This document shows, in pieces, positions 14,304 through 21,850 of a stretch of 41,078 nucleotides of DNA (position 1 is its first letter; every line of letters starts with the position of its first letter). The position numbers and the translations under genes were made by a program. This DNA is from a virus: IMG/VR virus record IMGVR_UViG_3300014497_000005, positions 1-41,078 of that record. One strand, written 5' to 3'. The notes beneath the pieces are model-generated. The model made no database searches. It was given only the letters and a program-made list of their open reading frames with translations, and was not told the origin of the DNA.

Positions 14304-14709
14304 AGCCCATTGCCCTCCTCTTTGTCGCAAAGAGTTCAAGCATCAAAGGACCTGCCTGATCTGGTGGAGTAATTCGACTGGATAGGCTTGGAACCTGTGG
14401 ATCCAACTCCCTTTCAAATGATCGGGTGTATCGTTCCTGAACTGTTTTATGCCACTCAGCCCCACCTATGGGGATTGCGTGGATATCACAGAGTTCCGCC
14501 ATTTCAATATTTCGCATCCGCCTAGCAGTTTTCAGCATCAAAAAGAACTGGGTGGCTAGCATCGATAGAACATAAGAGAGAGTCCACCCGAAGAATCGGC
14601 ACACCTCAGCTAGCATAGGAGCGACCTCAGTTCGGTAGTGTTCTATGCTCCCCGATTCGGAAGGTTTTTTTTTTCGTAGTCCTGAGTCTGCGTCTGCCCC
14701 TTGATACAA
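14296..14709 (-). CDS. Tail assembly chaperone T-part, made by -1 frameshift
   Basis: This frame overlaps the end of the preceding G-like gene by 67 bases and lies in the -1 frame relative to it. It has no convincing start signal of its own (upstream codons MYQGADADSGLRKKK lie inside the G-like gene). A -1 slip on the ten-A run at 14674-14665 would fuse it to the G-like product, giving a protein of about 248 residues. The T-part has two hydrophobic helices (VCRFFGWTLSYVLSMLATQFFLML), a polar loop and a basic tail. Position directly before the tape measure is exactly that of lambda GT, which coats the tape measure during tail assembly. Confidence 0.75.
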   Translation of the reverse strand: MYQGADADSGLRKKKPSESGSIEHYRTEVAPMLAEVCRFFGWTLSYVLSMLATQFFLMLKTARRMRNIEMAELCDIHAIPIGGAEWHKTVQERYTRSFERELDPQVPSLSSRITPPDQAGPLMLELFATKRRAMGYG

Positions 14710-15041
14710 TCTAGGATGTATTGAAGCAACGCTCCCCTTTGAGGAATGGTCATTGTTTCTACATCCTTCGATGAAATCGTGTCACAGACGGAAGAAAAGA
14801 CATCCGTGTATGCGTTCACGAACATTTCTTGGGTCAGTGTACTTGGGTCACGAAGCTGATCCAGTTTTGCAATGTTTTGAGTCACCTTGAAAAAGGTCTC
14901 AACAGTGATGGGTTTGATCACATGAACCTTCCCTGCCCACTTAAACGTTTGTGGCTCAGAAACCAATGCATCAAGATCAACGATGACCTTCGATGGATCT
15001 AGTTTCTGTTGTCTTGCAGGCTTCATCGTGAAAACTCCCAC
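14643..15041 (-). CDS. Tail assembly chaperone, G-like
   Basis: A 132-residue protein starting at GTG 15041 with GAAGGGA upstream. ATG 15026 (MKPARQQK) behind GGGAG is the alternative. It is helical and acidic in the middle (TFFKVTQNIAKLDQLRDPSTLTQEMF) and ends in YEKKNLPNRGA. Near its end the coding strand reads GAA AAA AAA AAC, a run of ten A. This is the abundant unfused partner of the G/GT pair expected between the tail tube and tape measure genes in siphoviruses and keeps the tape measure soluble. Confidence 0.78.
   Translation of the reverse strand: MGVFTMKPARQQKLDPSKVIVDLDALVSEPQTFKWAGKVHVIKPITVETFFKVTQNIAKLDQLRDPSTLTQEMFVNAYTDVFSSVCDTISSKDVETMTIPQRGALLQYILDCIKGQTQTQDYEKKNLPNRGA
14665..14674 (-). 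promoter_or_regulatory. -1 programmed frameshift slippery site (A10)
   Basis: On the minus strand, ten consecutive A residues include A AAA AAA read in the zero frame of the G-like gene. A -1 slip joins the G frame to the T frame, bypassing the TAG at 14645-14643. Both tRNAs re-pair perfectly, as in dnaX. Confidence 0.75.
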
Positions 15042-15059
15042 GTGCGTCCCTTCTTTTTC

Positions 15060-15905
15060 TTAGGCATAGTTTGAAGCCGTTGTTGCGATCGTGAATTGAT
15101 CACCAAAAACAAACTGGGTGGCTCCTTGGTTAATCGTGAAATTAATCGGTCCCGAGGTGAAATTAACCGTGCTCAGATTCGCTGCAGCAATATGGACCTC
15201 ACCTAAGGGCCCGCTGAGACTTCCGGAAACATAGAAATCATTTCCGGTTGAAGCGCCCACACACTTGACTGTGATTGTTTCGGTCCTAGTAATTCCGTTT
15301 GCGACGGTGACAGCCGTCACGGTTCCGCTTCCGGTTCCTGTGAAGCTTGGAGCAGCCGCAGACGCTGCAACAAGTCCAGTGGAGGGATCTCCTAAGAATA
15401 GAAACTGAGGGGGACTTGTTGAGGTATCAGGAAGGATATTCCATTTCACCTTAAGACCCATCTGTTTGCTAGATCCATAGGTGAAATCCGAAACTGCTTC
15501 TGCGACTGCTTTATAAAATTTGAGATCTTGTGATTTATCCGAAGATGCCTGCGAAAGAGGGTGAAGAATTAAGGTTTGAGCTTTTGAACTGTCACTCTCA
15601 CCGATCTTTGAATAGAGATACCCTGCCGTGCTGCTCCCTACGATCGCCATATGAGGAAACGCAGCCGCCCAATTTGCTTTGTTAGCAATTTCGGCAAGCT
15701 CTGTTTCAACGCTGATTTCAATCCCGGACACCCGTCGATCAAGAACAGTGTCTCCGTATTGATCTGCTTTGATAGGTGCTTTCTTGTATTGGATATGGAC
15801 TTTTACTTCACCAAGGGTTCCACCCAAGTCCACGCCATTAAAGAGCACCTGACACGGAGTTAGGTTCATATTACTCGGGGTTACTGTAGCCGTAGTCAGT
15901 GGCAT
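15060..15905 (-). CDS. Major tail tube protein with extra C-terminal domain
   Basis: A 281-residue protein. The first 190 residues form the tube-protein-like part: LFNGVDLGGTLGEVKVHIQYKKAP, then ISVETELAEI. The last 85 residues are a separate beta domain starting after a Ala/Ser linker: TVKCVGASTGNDFYVSG...GPINFTINQGATQFVFGDQFTI. Similar domains are appended to tail and head-decoration proteins of many phages and are thought to be displayed on the virion surface. GAGGAGG lies about 10 bases before ATG 15905. It is the last gene before the chaperone pair. Absence of a sheath gene next to it indicates a non-contractile tail. Confidence 0.8.
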   Translation of the reverse strand: MPLTTATVTPSNMNLTPCQVLFNGVDLGGTLGEVKVHIQYKKAPIKADQYGDTVLDRRVSGIEISVETELAEIANKANWAAAFPHMAIVGSSTAGYLYSKIGESDSSKAQTLILHPLSQASSDKSQDLKFYKAVAEAVSDFTYGSSKQMGLKVKWNILPDTSTSPPQFLFLGDPSTGLVAASAAAPSFTGTGSGTVTAVTVANGITRTETITVKCVGASTGNDFYVSGSLSGPLGEVHIAAANLSTVNFTSGPINFTINQGATQFVFGDQFTIATTASNYA

Positions 15906-15925
15906 GGGCTCAAGCCTCCTCTTTT

Positions 15926-16447
15926 TTAATAAGCTTCATAATGTTCTACTTCACACGTTAAGACGACTTCTTGTTTAAACGCAGATTCCGTTTTTCCCTC
16001 TTTTGCAGAGGAATACATGGGCGAAAACTCAGCACTATCTACCCTCACAATCAATTTGACCGCATTGTCTGCAGAAGTCAAAGTCAGGCGCTCAAGTAGT
16101 CCGTGGAGGGCTGCTTGATACCGCCAGGCTTTGATCATGAGGTATTCTTTCATTCGATCTTCAATAACGACACTCACATTAATTTTATCTTTCGAATGAA
16201 CAAAATTCGCCCCCGCATCCGGACTATAAAAATCCATGCGCTCGCAAATAATGAATACCGCAGGCAGGCGATATCCCTTTGCTCCCGGATAAATAAAATA
16301 GCTTTGAGAAGGTGGAGGTTCTGTGGTGACCCTGGGATCATTTCGTTCGGTCCTGATCTGAGAAAGGGCAGAGGCAATATTCGCCTTAATGTAATCCCTG
16401 ATCATGTAAACCGCGCTTTCTGCAAGTTTACGATGAGTGAAGGTCAT
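15926..16447 (-). CDS. Tail terminator-like / tail completion protein
   Basis: A 173-residue alpha/beta protein (MTFTHRKLAESAVYMIRDYIKANIASAL...). The N-terminal helix, central strands (LPAVFIICERMDF; INVSVVIED) and helix EYLMIKAWRYQAALHGLLERL suit the fold of tail terminator or minor tail proteins that cap the tail tube. It sits between the Mu gpG-like neck gene and the tail tube gene, where the terminator is usually encoded. Assignment is by position and secondary-structure pattern, not by a diagnostic motif. Confidence 0.6.
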   Translation of the reverse strand: MTFTHRKLAESAVYMIRDYIKANIASALSQIRTERNDPRVTTEPPPSQSYFIYPGAKGYRLPAVFIICERMDFYSPDAGANFVHSKDKINVSVVIEDRMKEYLMIKAWRYQAALHGLLERLTLTSADNAVKLIVRVDSAEFSPMYSSAKEGKTESAFKQEVVLTCEVEHYEAY

Positions 16448-16452
16448 CTCCG

Positions 16453-16917
16453 TTAAGCCCCTCTGATGATATAACGCACGAGGCGCTCTTTCATCTCACG
16501 AGTCGTAGTATCCCCAAATACCATCGTCGGTCTAGCAGCTGAAGCGTACTCGGCGTAAGGGATGTAACTTGTGTTTAAACTAATCGTAAGCGACCGATCG
16601 GTTGCAAGAACTTGGCTTCCGGCTAGGTCCTCACCCACGGCACTTTTGGCAAGCTTCCCAGTGGCAACCATTGTGACCTTCCCTTGACCTGGGTAATCTG
16701 CAAATTTCTTCAATTTAATTTTGGCATACCCGGCAGTCAGGGGATCCCATTTTTCCTCTTCTGATGAATTCTCAGTGTCCCACCTCTTTTTTTGAGCATT
16801 GTAATATTGGGGGAGGGTCACTCTCATAAAGAAAGCTCGAATTGATTTTGCTCGGGTAAGCTTCCCGTTCAAATTCTGTTCGATGCCGGATGAAACTTTT
16901 CTAAACGATGCACCCAT
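16453..16917 (-). CDS. Neck/tail completion protein (Mu gpG / HK97 gp10-like)
   Basis: A 154-residue protein from ATG 16917 (MGASFRKVSSG), with GAGAGGGTG upstream; the frame is open to 17067 but that stretch overlaps the upstream gene and has no ribosome site. The pattern GKLAKSAVG...ISLNTSYIPYAEYASAARPTMVFGDTTTREM matches virion morphogenesis proteins, where a small rigid PYA-x-Y segment is followed by a Pro/Arg-Pro and a terminal helix. These proteins take part in joining heads to tails. Confidence 0.68.
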   Translation of the reverse strand: MGASFRKVSSGIEQNLNGKLTRAKSIRAFFMRVTLPQYYNAQKKRWDTENSSEEEKWDPLTAGYAKIKLKKFADYPGQGKVTMVATGKLAKSAVGEDLAGSQVLATDRSLTISLNTSYIPYAEYASAARPTMVFGDTTTREMKERLVRYIIRGA

Positions 16918-16921
16918 ATTT

Positions 16922-17590
16922 TCACCCTCTCGGTGGGATGTCCCGAATCCGACCCAAGGCAAAGCCATAGAGCGGCGCTTTTGCTTGTCCTTGCCTCGTG
17001 TAGTAGTCATTTCGATGTTCGATTGCCATGTCCTTGAACTGTTTCGACATCGATTGAAAGCTATCAATCATCTTGATGTTATCGTCTGGGGAATCCTCAA
17101 GAAGGTAAGTCTGATTGGTTCGCATGGACCATCTGAGGTAAAGCTTTTCATAAGCTTCACCGGCGCTGTATCTGAGACACGCAGGAATAAGCCCATCCGG
17201 AAGGTTGATATAAGTCGTGCTATATCCCAACCAAAGCGAGGCATTCTGAAGGAATGAATCCAAATCAGAATCTAAAAACCACCGATAGTAATAAGAAGCT
17301 TGTAGGATGTCGCCATCGACGGGTGCTGATACTAACGTGAACTCCCCTTCTTGAGGGTTGTCTGAGGCAATCGCATTAGTCGCTAACTGAACATTGTTCT
17401 TGTAGACACCTTGAGCTTGCGTGTCTTTGGTGAAATCCGTTACCCGTTTATCCTCGAAAGTTTTGAAGGTAAGGTTGGTTCCGTTTAGATCCCCGAATAC
17501 TTTCTTCCGATAAGCGTACTTATCCGTTGAATTATCACTGAGTAAGTTCCTCAGTGATGTGATTGCCATTGCGTTTGACGTCCACGGCAT
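16922..17590 (-). CDS. Head-tail connector/adaptor-like protein
   Basis: A 222-residue protein beginning MPWTSNAMAITSLRNLLSD, with AGAGGAGC before ATG 17590. It has a beta-rich N-terminal half (residues 28-100) followed by an alpha-helical second half: SDLDSFLQNASLWLGY...IPACLRYSAGEAYEKLYLRWSM. Head-completion proteins often combine such parts. It overlaps the preceding gene by 40 bases and lies between capsid and neck genes, so a role in attaching the tail is likely. No diagnostic motif. Confidence 0.58.
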   Translation of the reverse strand: MPWTSNAMAITSLRNLLSDNSTDKYAYRKKVFGDLNGTNLTFKTFEDKRVTDFTKDTQAQGVYKNNVQLATNAIASDNPQEGEFTLVSAPVDGDILQASYYYRWFLDSDLDSFLQNASLWLGYSTTYINLPDGLIPACLRYSAGEAYEKLYLRWSMRTNQTYLLEDSPDDNIKMIDSFQSMSKQFKDMAIEHRNDYYTRQGQAKAPLYGFALGRIRDIPPRG

Positions 17591-18009
17591 TTCGTCAGCT
17601 CCTCTTGATCTTTAAACTCATCCACATTGGGCTCTAAGACCACGTAGCAATAGCCCTGTTTTTCAAGATAAGGGCGCTTCCTTTCGCACGTTTTGATGTC
17701 CTCGGGTAAAAGGGGTTCATCAATGAGAAGAGGGCCTCCTTGGGCGTTTGGATAGTATTTCTCAACCGTTCTTAACCAGGGTTCATCCGGAAAAGCCGTC
17801 TCCGATCCTTGCCACTTCCAATTCATGACGCAGTAGTTGTCGCGAGCCAATCGCTCGGCTCTGCTTTTCAAAAGCTTCAAATGTTCAACACGTTCCAGAC
17901 GTCTTTCGTGTTTTACTTCCTGAGTTTTTGTTCCCGCCATAAAATCAGATACCCTCGGATGGGTTCTTCGAATCACTTTGGCCGCGATCTGCTGGTTCTT
18001 CATCTTCAA
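17551..18009 (-). CDS. Hypothetical protein between capsid and connector genes
   Basis: A 152-residue protein from TTG 18009 (AGGAG seven bases upstream) or ATG 18003. The N-terminus is strongly basic and helical (MKNQQIAAKVIRRTHPRV... KHERRLERVEHLKLLKSRAERLARD). The C-terminus carries several aromatic and Cys residues (NYCVMNWKWQ; CYVVLEPNVDEF). Not recognised. Its place in the head operon suggests a minor virion or assembly protein. A hairpin at 18030-18060 lies just upstream. Confidence 0.55.
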   Translation of the reverse strand: MKMKNQQIAAKVIRRTHPRVSDFMAGTKTQEVKHERRLERVEHLKLLKSRAERLARDNYCVMNWKWQGSETAFPDEPWLRTVEKYYPNAQGGPLLIDEPLLPEDIKTCERKRPYLEKQGYCYVVLEPNVDEFKDQEELTKCRGRQTQWQSHH

Positions 18010-18029
18010 ATAAATCTCCTAAAAGGTAC

Positions 18030-18060
18030 ACCCGGTCAGGTAGTTGAAGCCCGACCGGGT
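18030..18060 (-). other. Perfect hairpin after the major capsid gene
   Basis: ACCCGGTC (18030-18037) pairs fully with GACCGGGT (18053-18060). On the minus strand it lies 20 bp after the capsid stop and is followed by CCTTTTAG, only a short T-run. It may partly terminate or protect the 3' end of the capsid message, raising capsid levels over downstream genes. Confidence 0.55.
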
Positions 18061-18081
18061 CCCGGCACAACAATTTACGAA

Positions 18082-19323
18082 TTAGACGCTTCCGTCGTTC
18101 CCCTGCCAGCAGAAACGAGGATCAATCCAATCCGCATTTCCTCGAGTGCGACCCTTGAACCGGATCACATCCCGATCAAAGCTTTGACCGGAGTTCGCAG
18201 CTTCCTGGGTAACTTCGGCAGCCGATCGCATCTGAACGATAAAGAAGGGCTTCGAGGTATCCATCAAGTACCAAGCATGGGAATCGCCGTTCATGGTCCC
18301 GTCATTCTTGGCAATGAACCGGCTCATGCACTGATTCTTCAAACCTTGACCGGCTTGTGATTTCAGTGGGTTATTTGCAAACGCTCCGCCTGTGGTCCCA
18401 GCTGATTGAGCCCCTGCAGGATAGTACTGCGAGTTAAGCAGGATCGAGATATCAAAGTCATAGCTCGGCCCATAAACAATCGTGTCAACGGAGACGCCCA
18501 TCTTCAGACCCAGCAAGTTCTTCTGCTGGTTCATTGCGATGATTCCGTTTTGGATGTTTGCCACGCTTGGAACTCCGTATGCTGCAGGCTTATTGAAACC
18601 TCCTCCCACGAAAGGAGCCGCCGCAGCAGCGAACGGATAATTCGACTCATTGGATGGCTTCGTTTCAGAGGTAGGAATCGTGAGATCGGCATATTGTGTC
18701 CCCGAAACGGAAGCAAGTTTCCCGTAAGCATAACACTCATAGACTAATGCTAAATACTGTCCAATCCATGAGGTTTGACCGGCCATTTGATTGGTCTGAT
18801 CATCCATCAACAGTTCTTCTTCAACCGCAAACATTTCTCCAAACTTGCGATTAGCCAGTTTGATGTCTAACCCTGCAGCTCGAACTTCGGGATATTTTTC
18901 CTGACGACCTACTTCGCGAGGAAACCCAATTCCATGCAAAGGGGCATAGAGTTCGGTGTCCTTCTTGCTTTGGACAACCTGAGCCCATTTCGTGTAGGTC
19001 ACCGGCACGCTTTGAAACGCGTTGTTCACGTTTGTTTGTACACCAGCACGCAACAACTGAGCCCAAGCAGAAGCGGAATCTGCTTCTCTGAGTTCAGTTT
19101 TCTCTCTGACTTTCTTGAAAGAGAAATTGCGCTCTAAACAAGGGAACTTTCCGCCCTCAACGAAATTCTTTCGATCATAGAGATCGATCTGATGTCGACG
19201 CAGGAAACTTTCACGAAACCCCTTGAGATCGGGATTTCTCCAAATTGATTTTTCAATGACCTTCAGGTTTTCTTCTTCCGAGTTTCGGAACGCTGGAAGA
19301 GTAATCGCTTTTTCATCGCTCAT
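18082..19323 (-). CDS. Major capsid protein (HK97-fold, inferred)
   Basis: A 413-residue protein. After a charged, helical N-terminal arm (1-90), the central part shows the sequence style of HK97-fold capsid proteins: VTYTKWAQVV...GFPREVGRQEKYPEVRAAGLDIKLANRKFGEMFAVEEELLMDDQ, followed by a long Ala/Gly-rich loop domain and a C-terminal segment (SKPFFIVQMRSAAEVTQEA...RFKGRTRGNADWIDPRFCWQG). Such a SxPFxV...R..G...W endings fit Mu-like capsids. Position after the protease-scaffold and decoration genes and before the connectors agrees. Confidence 0.82.
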   Translation of the reverse strand: MSDEKAITLPAFRNSEEENLKVIEKSIWRNPDLKGFRESFLRRHQIDLYDRKNFVEGGKFPCLERNFSFKKVREKTELREADSASAWAQLLRAGVQTNVNNAFQSVPVTYTKWAQVVQSKKDTELYAPLHGIGFPREVGRQEKYPEVRAAGLDIKLANRKFGEMFAVEEELLMDDQTNQMAGQTSWIGQYLALVYECYAYGKLASVSGTQYADLTIPTSETKPSNESNYPFAAAAAPFVGGGFNKPAAYGVPSVANIQNGIIAMNQQKNLLGLKMGVSVDTIVYGPSYDFDISILLNSQYYPAGAQSAGTTGGAFANNPLKSQAGQGLKNQCMSRFIAKNDGTMNGDSHAWYLMDTSKPFFIVQMRSAAEVTQEAANSGQSFDRDVIRFKGRTRGNADWIDPRFCWQGNDGSV

Positions 19324-19350
19324 AAAAATGCTCCAATCTTGAATAAAATT

Positions 19351-19863
19351 TTAGATCGATAGGGTGCCAGCTTGATACGCACAGCCAACTAGGACCAAGC
19401 CCTTCTGACCAGCTGCTGCTGACGCTACGGCAGGACCTTGATAGATCCCTGTAGCAACTCGCGCCCCGGTATTACTTGAAGAGCTCACCGTCTGTGCATC
19501 GACTGATCCAATCGCATAGACGACGGCACCGGGTTGAAAAGCGTCCCCAGTATTTAACGTCAACTCTGCAATGACCCCATGAACCGGCCCTGGAATATCC
19601 CCAATCGCTTGGGCGGCATCAACTGCCGTTCCTTGATAAGGAGACACCAGCTTGCCATTGGAAACTGACACGGGAGCAACCCCCAAGTACGTGGCGTTAT
19701 TTCCATCCGCAGCCACGGGCTTGATCGTGTGGGTAGAAGTATCTAAATACAGCTGATCCCCCTGGTTAAAGGTAGTCGACGAGCTGATCACATTGAGCGC
19801 ACTTTCGAAGACGCTCTTTCCAGCGACATTTCGTTTAATATTGTTATAGGCAGTTGTTGCCAT
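19351..19863 (-). CDS. Head decoration-like protein
   Basis: A 170-residue protein rich in Ala, Gly, Ser and Val. SSSTTFNQGDQLYLDTSTHTIKPVAA...ATYLGVAPVSV...AVVYAIGSVDAQTV resembles DUF2190-type or similar capsid decoration/fibre proteins with repeated beta barrels. It lies immediately before the capsid gene in transcription order, where decoration or stabilisation proteins are commonly encoded. Confidence 0.65.
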   Translation of the reverse strand: MATTAYNNIKRNVAGKSVFESALNVISSSTTFNQGDQLYLDTSTHTIKPVAADGNNATYLGVAPVSVSNGKLVSPYQGTAVDAAQAIGDIPGPVHGVIAELTLNTGDAFQPGAVVYAIGSVDAQTVSSSSNTGARVATGIYQGPAVASAAAGQKGLVLVGCAYQAGTLSI

Positions 19864-19890
19864 GGTTTAAATCCCCCTGAAAATAAATTG

Positions 19891-21447
19891 TTAATCGATT
19901 ACACAATCAGAATAAGACCCAGCACCTTCAGTGCTAATGGTCGGCTCTGACTTCTCAAGTGCGAAGGTAAAATCTGTTAGGCCGTCCGACTCACCTCGGG
20001 CCTGATAACCTTCGCTGAAAATTTTGAATAAAGAATCAACATCAGTTTTGGACTTCGCGCTGACAACCGATTCTTTGAAAACTTTAGTAACTGATCGAGG
20101 AAGCTTGCTCTTTGCACAAGTACTTTCAATGTACTCATCGATGCTCTTCTTTTTGTTTGCTTCTTCCACCTTAGCAAGCCTCCCCTTGAGCCTTAGATTT
20201 TCGCCGAGTAGTCTTGCCACAAGTTGAGAATCGTGAGCTGAACCCTGTGAACTTTCTTTTTTAGCTTTTGAAGCATCGTCATCGTCTTTTGCTTCTGCTT
20301 CGGCAGCTTCTTTTTCTTTTTGCTGCTTCATATACTTAACGGCGGCACAAGCTGTTTTGACGGCTTCGTCTTCATTCATTCCATCTTTTTTCATCATGCC
20401 GAAAGCTTCTTCAGCTTGTTTCATATCGTCATCAGATGATTCATCGCCTAGTTGCTTTTTGAGCTTCTTTTTGATCAAAGCTTTGTCGTCATCCTCTGCA
20501 CCATCATCACCATCAGCGTCGCCATCATCTGCTTTCGAGGCGCCATCTTCTTTTTCATCCGCTTCTTTCTTATCTTTTGCTTCGGTGGATTCTTCAGACT
20601 CTTCTGATTCCTTGAGTTTCTTTTCTTCTGCTTCGATCTTCTTCTTCATAACTTGTTTCTCCATTTCAAGCATTTGTAGAATTTTTCCACCTGCCCCAGC
20701 TTCTGTTACAAGATCGCAAGAAACCGCCTCGGTGAATTGCCTAACAGCTCTTACTTCATCAGCTCCTTGAGAGCTTGCCATTGATAGTTTTGCTTGCGCA
20801 GCTTCAGGAATCTCATTTTGAGATAGGAACTCATCGAGTTCAAATGTGACGGCGTCGCCGCTTGCGTTTATTGAGAGACCAATAAAATCCTGATTTGGGA
20901 ACTTGGCCGAGTATTCAAGCGCATGCACAAACTGATCACGTGCCCAATCAAAAGAAGCACCATTGACCAACACAAGGTCTCCAACAAGAAGAGACTGACC
21001 TTGAATGCCTTCTTCGACATGACAATTTTCAAAGTGTCCTAGAACATCTCTAACCGAACGTTCGGGCCTCGTTTGTTCTTCAAGTGCATCCGGATGGTCA
21101 GCATAAACCTTTTTTCCTTCAAACACAGGAGGAGCTGATTGAATCGCCTCTTTCGTGTAGTAGAAGCAATCCTTCAAATTTCCTAAGCCCTCTTGGATCA
21201 AAACAACCTTGAAGCGGTTCTTATCCTTAGGTTTGAATCCATCGGCTGACGTAGTTTCTAAAAACCGAAAGCCCCCACAGAATGAATCCGAAATGCGCAC
21301 AGATTCTTTCTTGTTAGAGGCCTTCGGCTTCCTAACCGAGGTCGACGGAGGTAAAACACCTTTTCGCAACAGAGGAGCACTACTGCTGCTTGAACCTGCT
21401 TCACTTTCGTCCTTTGGCTTTTGCTTTTTCTGTTTATCCTTAGCCAT
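19891..21447 (-). CDS. Prohead protease-scaffold fusion protein
   Basis: A 518-residue protein from ATG 21447 (MAKDKQKKQKPK). A basic N-terminus leads to a protease-like domain (about residues 50-250): VVLIQEGLGNLKDCFYYTKEAIQSAPPVFEGKKVYADHP, then SVRDVLGHFENCHVEE and FIGLSINASGD, a pattern seen in Mu gpI-like head maturation proteases. This is followed by an extremely acidic, low-complexity region (260-400) and a helical coiled-coil C-terminus, the scaffold. In-frame fusion of protease and scaffold is typical of Mu-type heads; after assembly it digests itself and the scaffold. The TTG at 21486 is less likely than ATG 21447, which overlaps the upstream stop by eight bases. Confidence 0.78.
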   Translation of the reverse strand: MAKDKQKKQKPKDESEAGSSSSSAPLLRKGVLPPSTSVRKPKASNKKESVRISDSFCGGFRFLETTSADGFKPKDKNRFKVVLIQEGLGNLKDCFYYTKEAIQSAPPVFEGKKVYADHPDALEEQTRPERSVRDVLGHFENCHVEEGIQGQSLLVGDLVLVNGASFDWARDQFVHALEYSAKFPNQDFIGLSINASGDAVTFELDEFLSQNEIPEAAQAKLSMASSQGADEVRAVRQFTEAVSCDLVTEAGAGGKILQMLEMEKQVMKKKIEAEEKKLKESEESEESTEAKDKKEADEKEDGASKADDGDADGDDGAEDDDKALIKKKLKKQLGDESSDDDMKQAEEAFGMMKKDGMNEDEAVKTACAAVKYMKQQKEKEAAEAEAKDDDDASKAKKESSQGSAHDSQLVARLLGENLRLKGRLAKVEEANKKKSIDEYIESTCAKSKLPRSVTKVFKESVVSAKSKTDVDSLFKIFSEGYQARGESDGLTDFTFALEKSEPTISTEGAGSYSDCVID

Positions 21448-21850
21448 GCCAACTTTCTCTCTTCGAGCGTTCTTTGTCGGGAACAAACTTCACAATCACA
21501 TCGTACTTTCCTGCACCACACTGAATCAGTTCCGGCTTGTAATCTAACTGCTTAAGTGGAATTCCTTGTGAGCTAGCAACGCGTTCAACTTCTTCTAGTG
21601 TCTTGCACCGGTAGCCTTCGATCTCGTAAATGTGCTTCTTAATATCTCTCCTTAAAATCGTACTGCCCCTATCGGCAAAGGCAAGTTTGTCATCTTCACG
21701 CCCTAAATATTTCTCGCGATTCCGTTTGAACTCCTCAAAGGTTGGAGCCCCAAACTTGTTCGGATTCTCTAAGACGTCGTCTAGGGTTGTATCGGGAGTC
21801 CAGCTCATTCCAAAGTTACTCCAATGCGAAGATTGGCTATTGACCATCAT
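21440..21850 (-). CDS. Hypothetical protein between portal and protease genes
   Basis: A 136-residue protein (MMVNSQSSHWSNF...). It has an acidic first part (LDDVLENPNKFGAPTFEEFKRNREKYL) and an alpha/beta second part (HIYEIEGYRCKTLEEVERVASSQG...YDVIVKFVPDKERS). It overlaps the portal gene by four bases (ATGA) and the protease gene by eight. Not recognised. Operon position suggests a head-assembly accessory protein. Confidence 0.6.
   Translation of the reverse strand: MMVNSQSSHWSNFGMSWTPDTTLDDVLENPNKFGAPTFEEFKRNREKYLGREDDKLAFADRGSTILRRDIKKHIYEIEGYRCKTLEEVERVASSQGIPLKQLDYKPELIQCGAGKYDVIVKFVPDKERSKRESWHG

Noticed and set aside
15060-15905. Contractile tail sheath
   Set aside because: No sheath-sized gene with the expected pattern occurs between connectors and chaperones; the tail is predicted non-contractile.
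20357-20770. A 137-codon plus-strand frame rich in Ser and Phe
   Set aside because: It is the antisense of the acidic scaffold region of the protease-scaffold gene; low complexity, no ribosome site.
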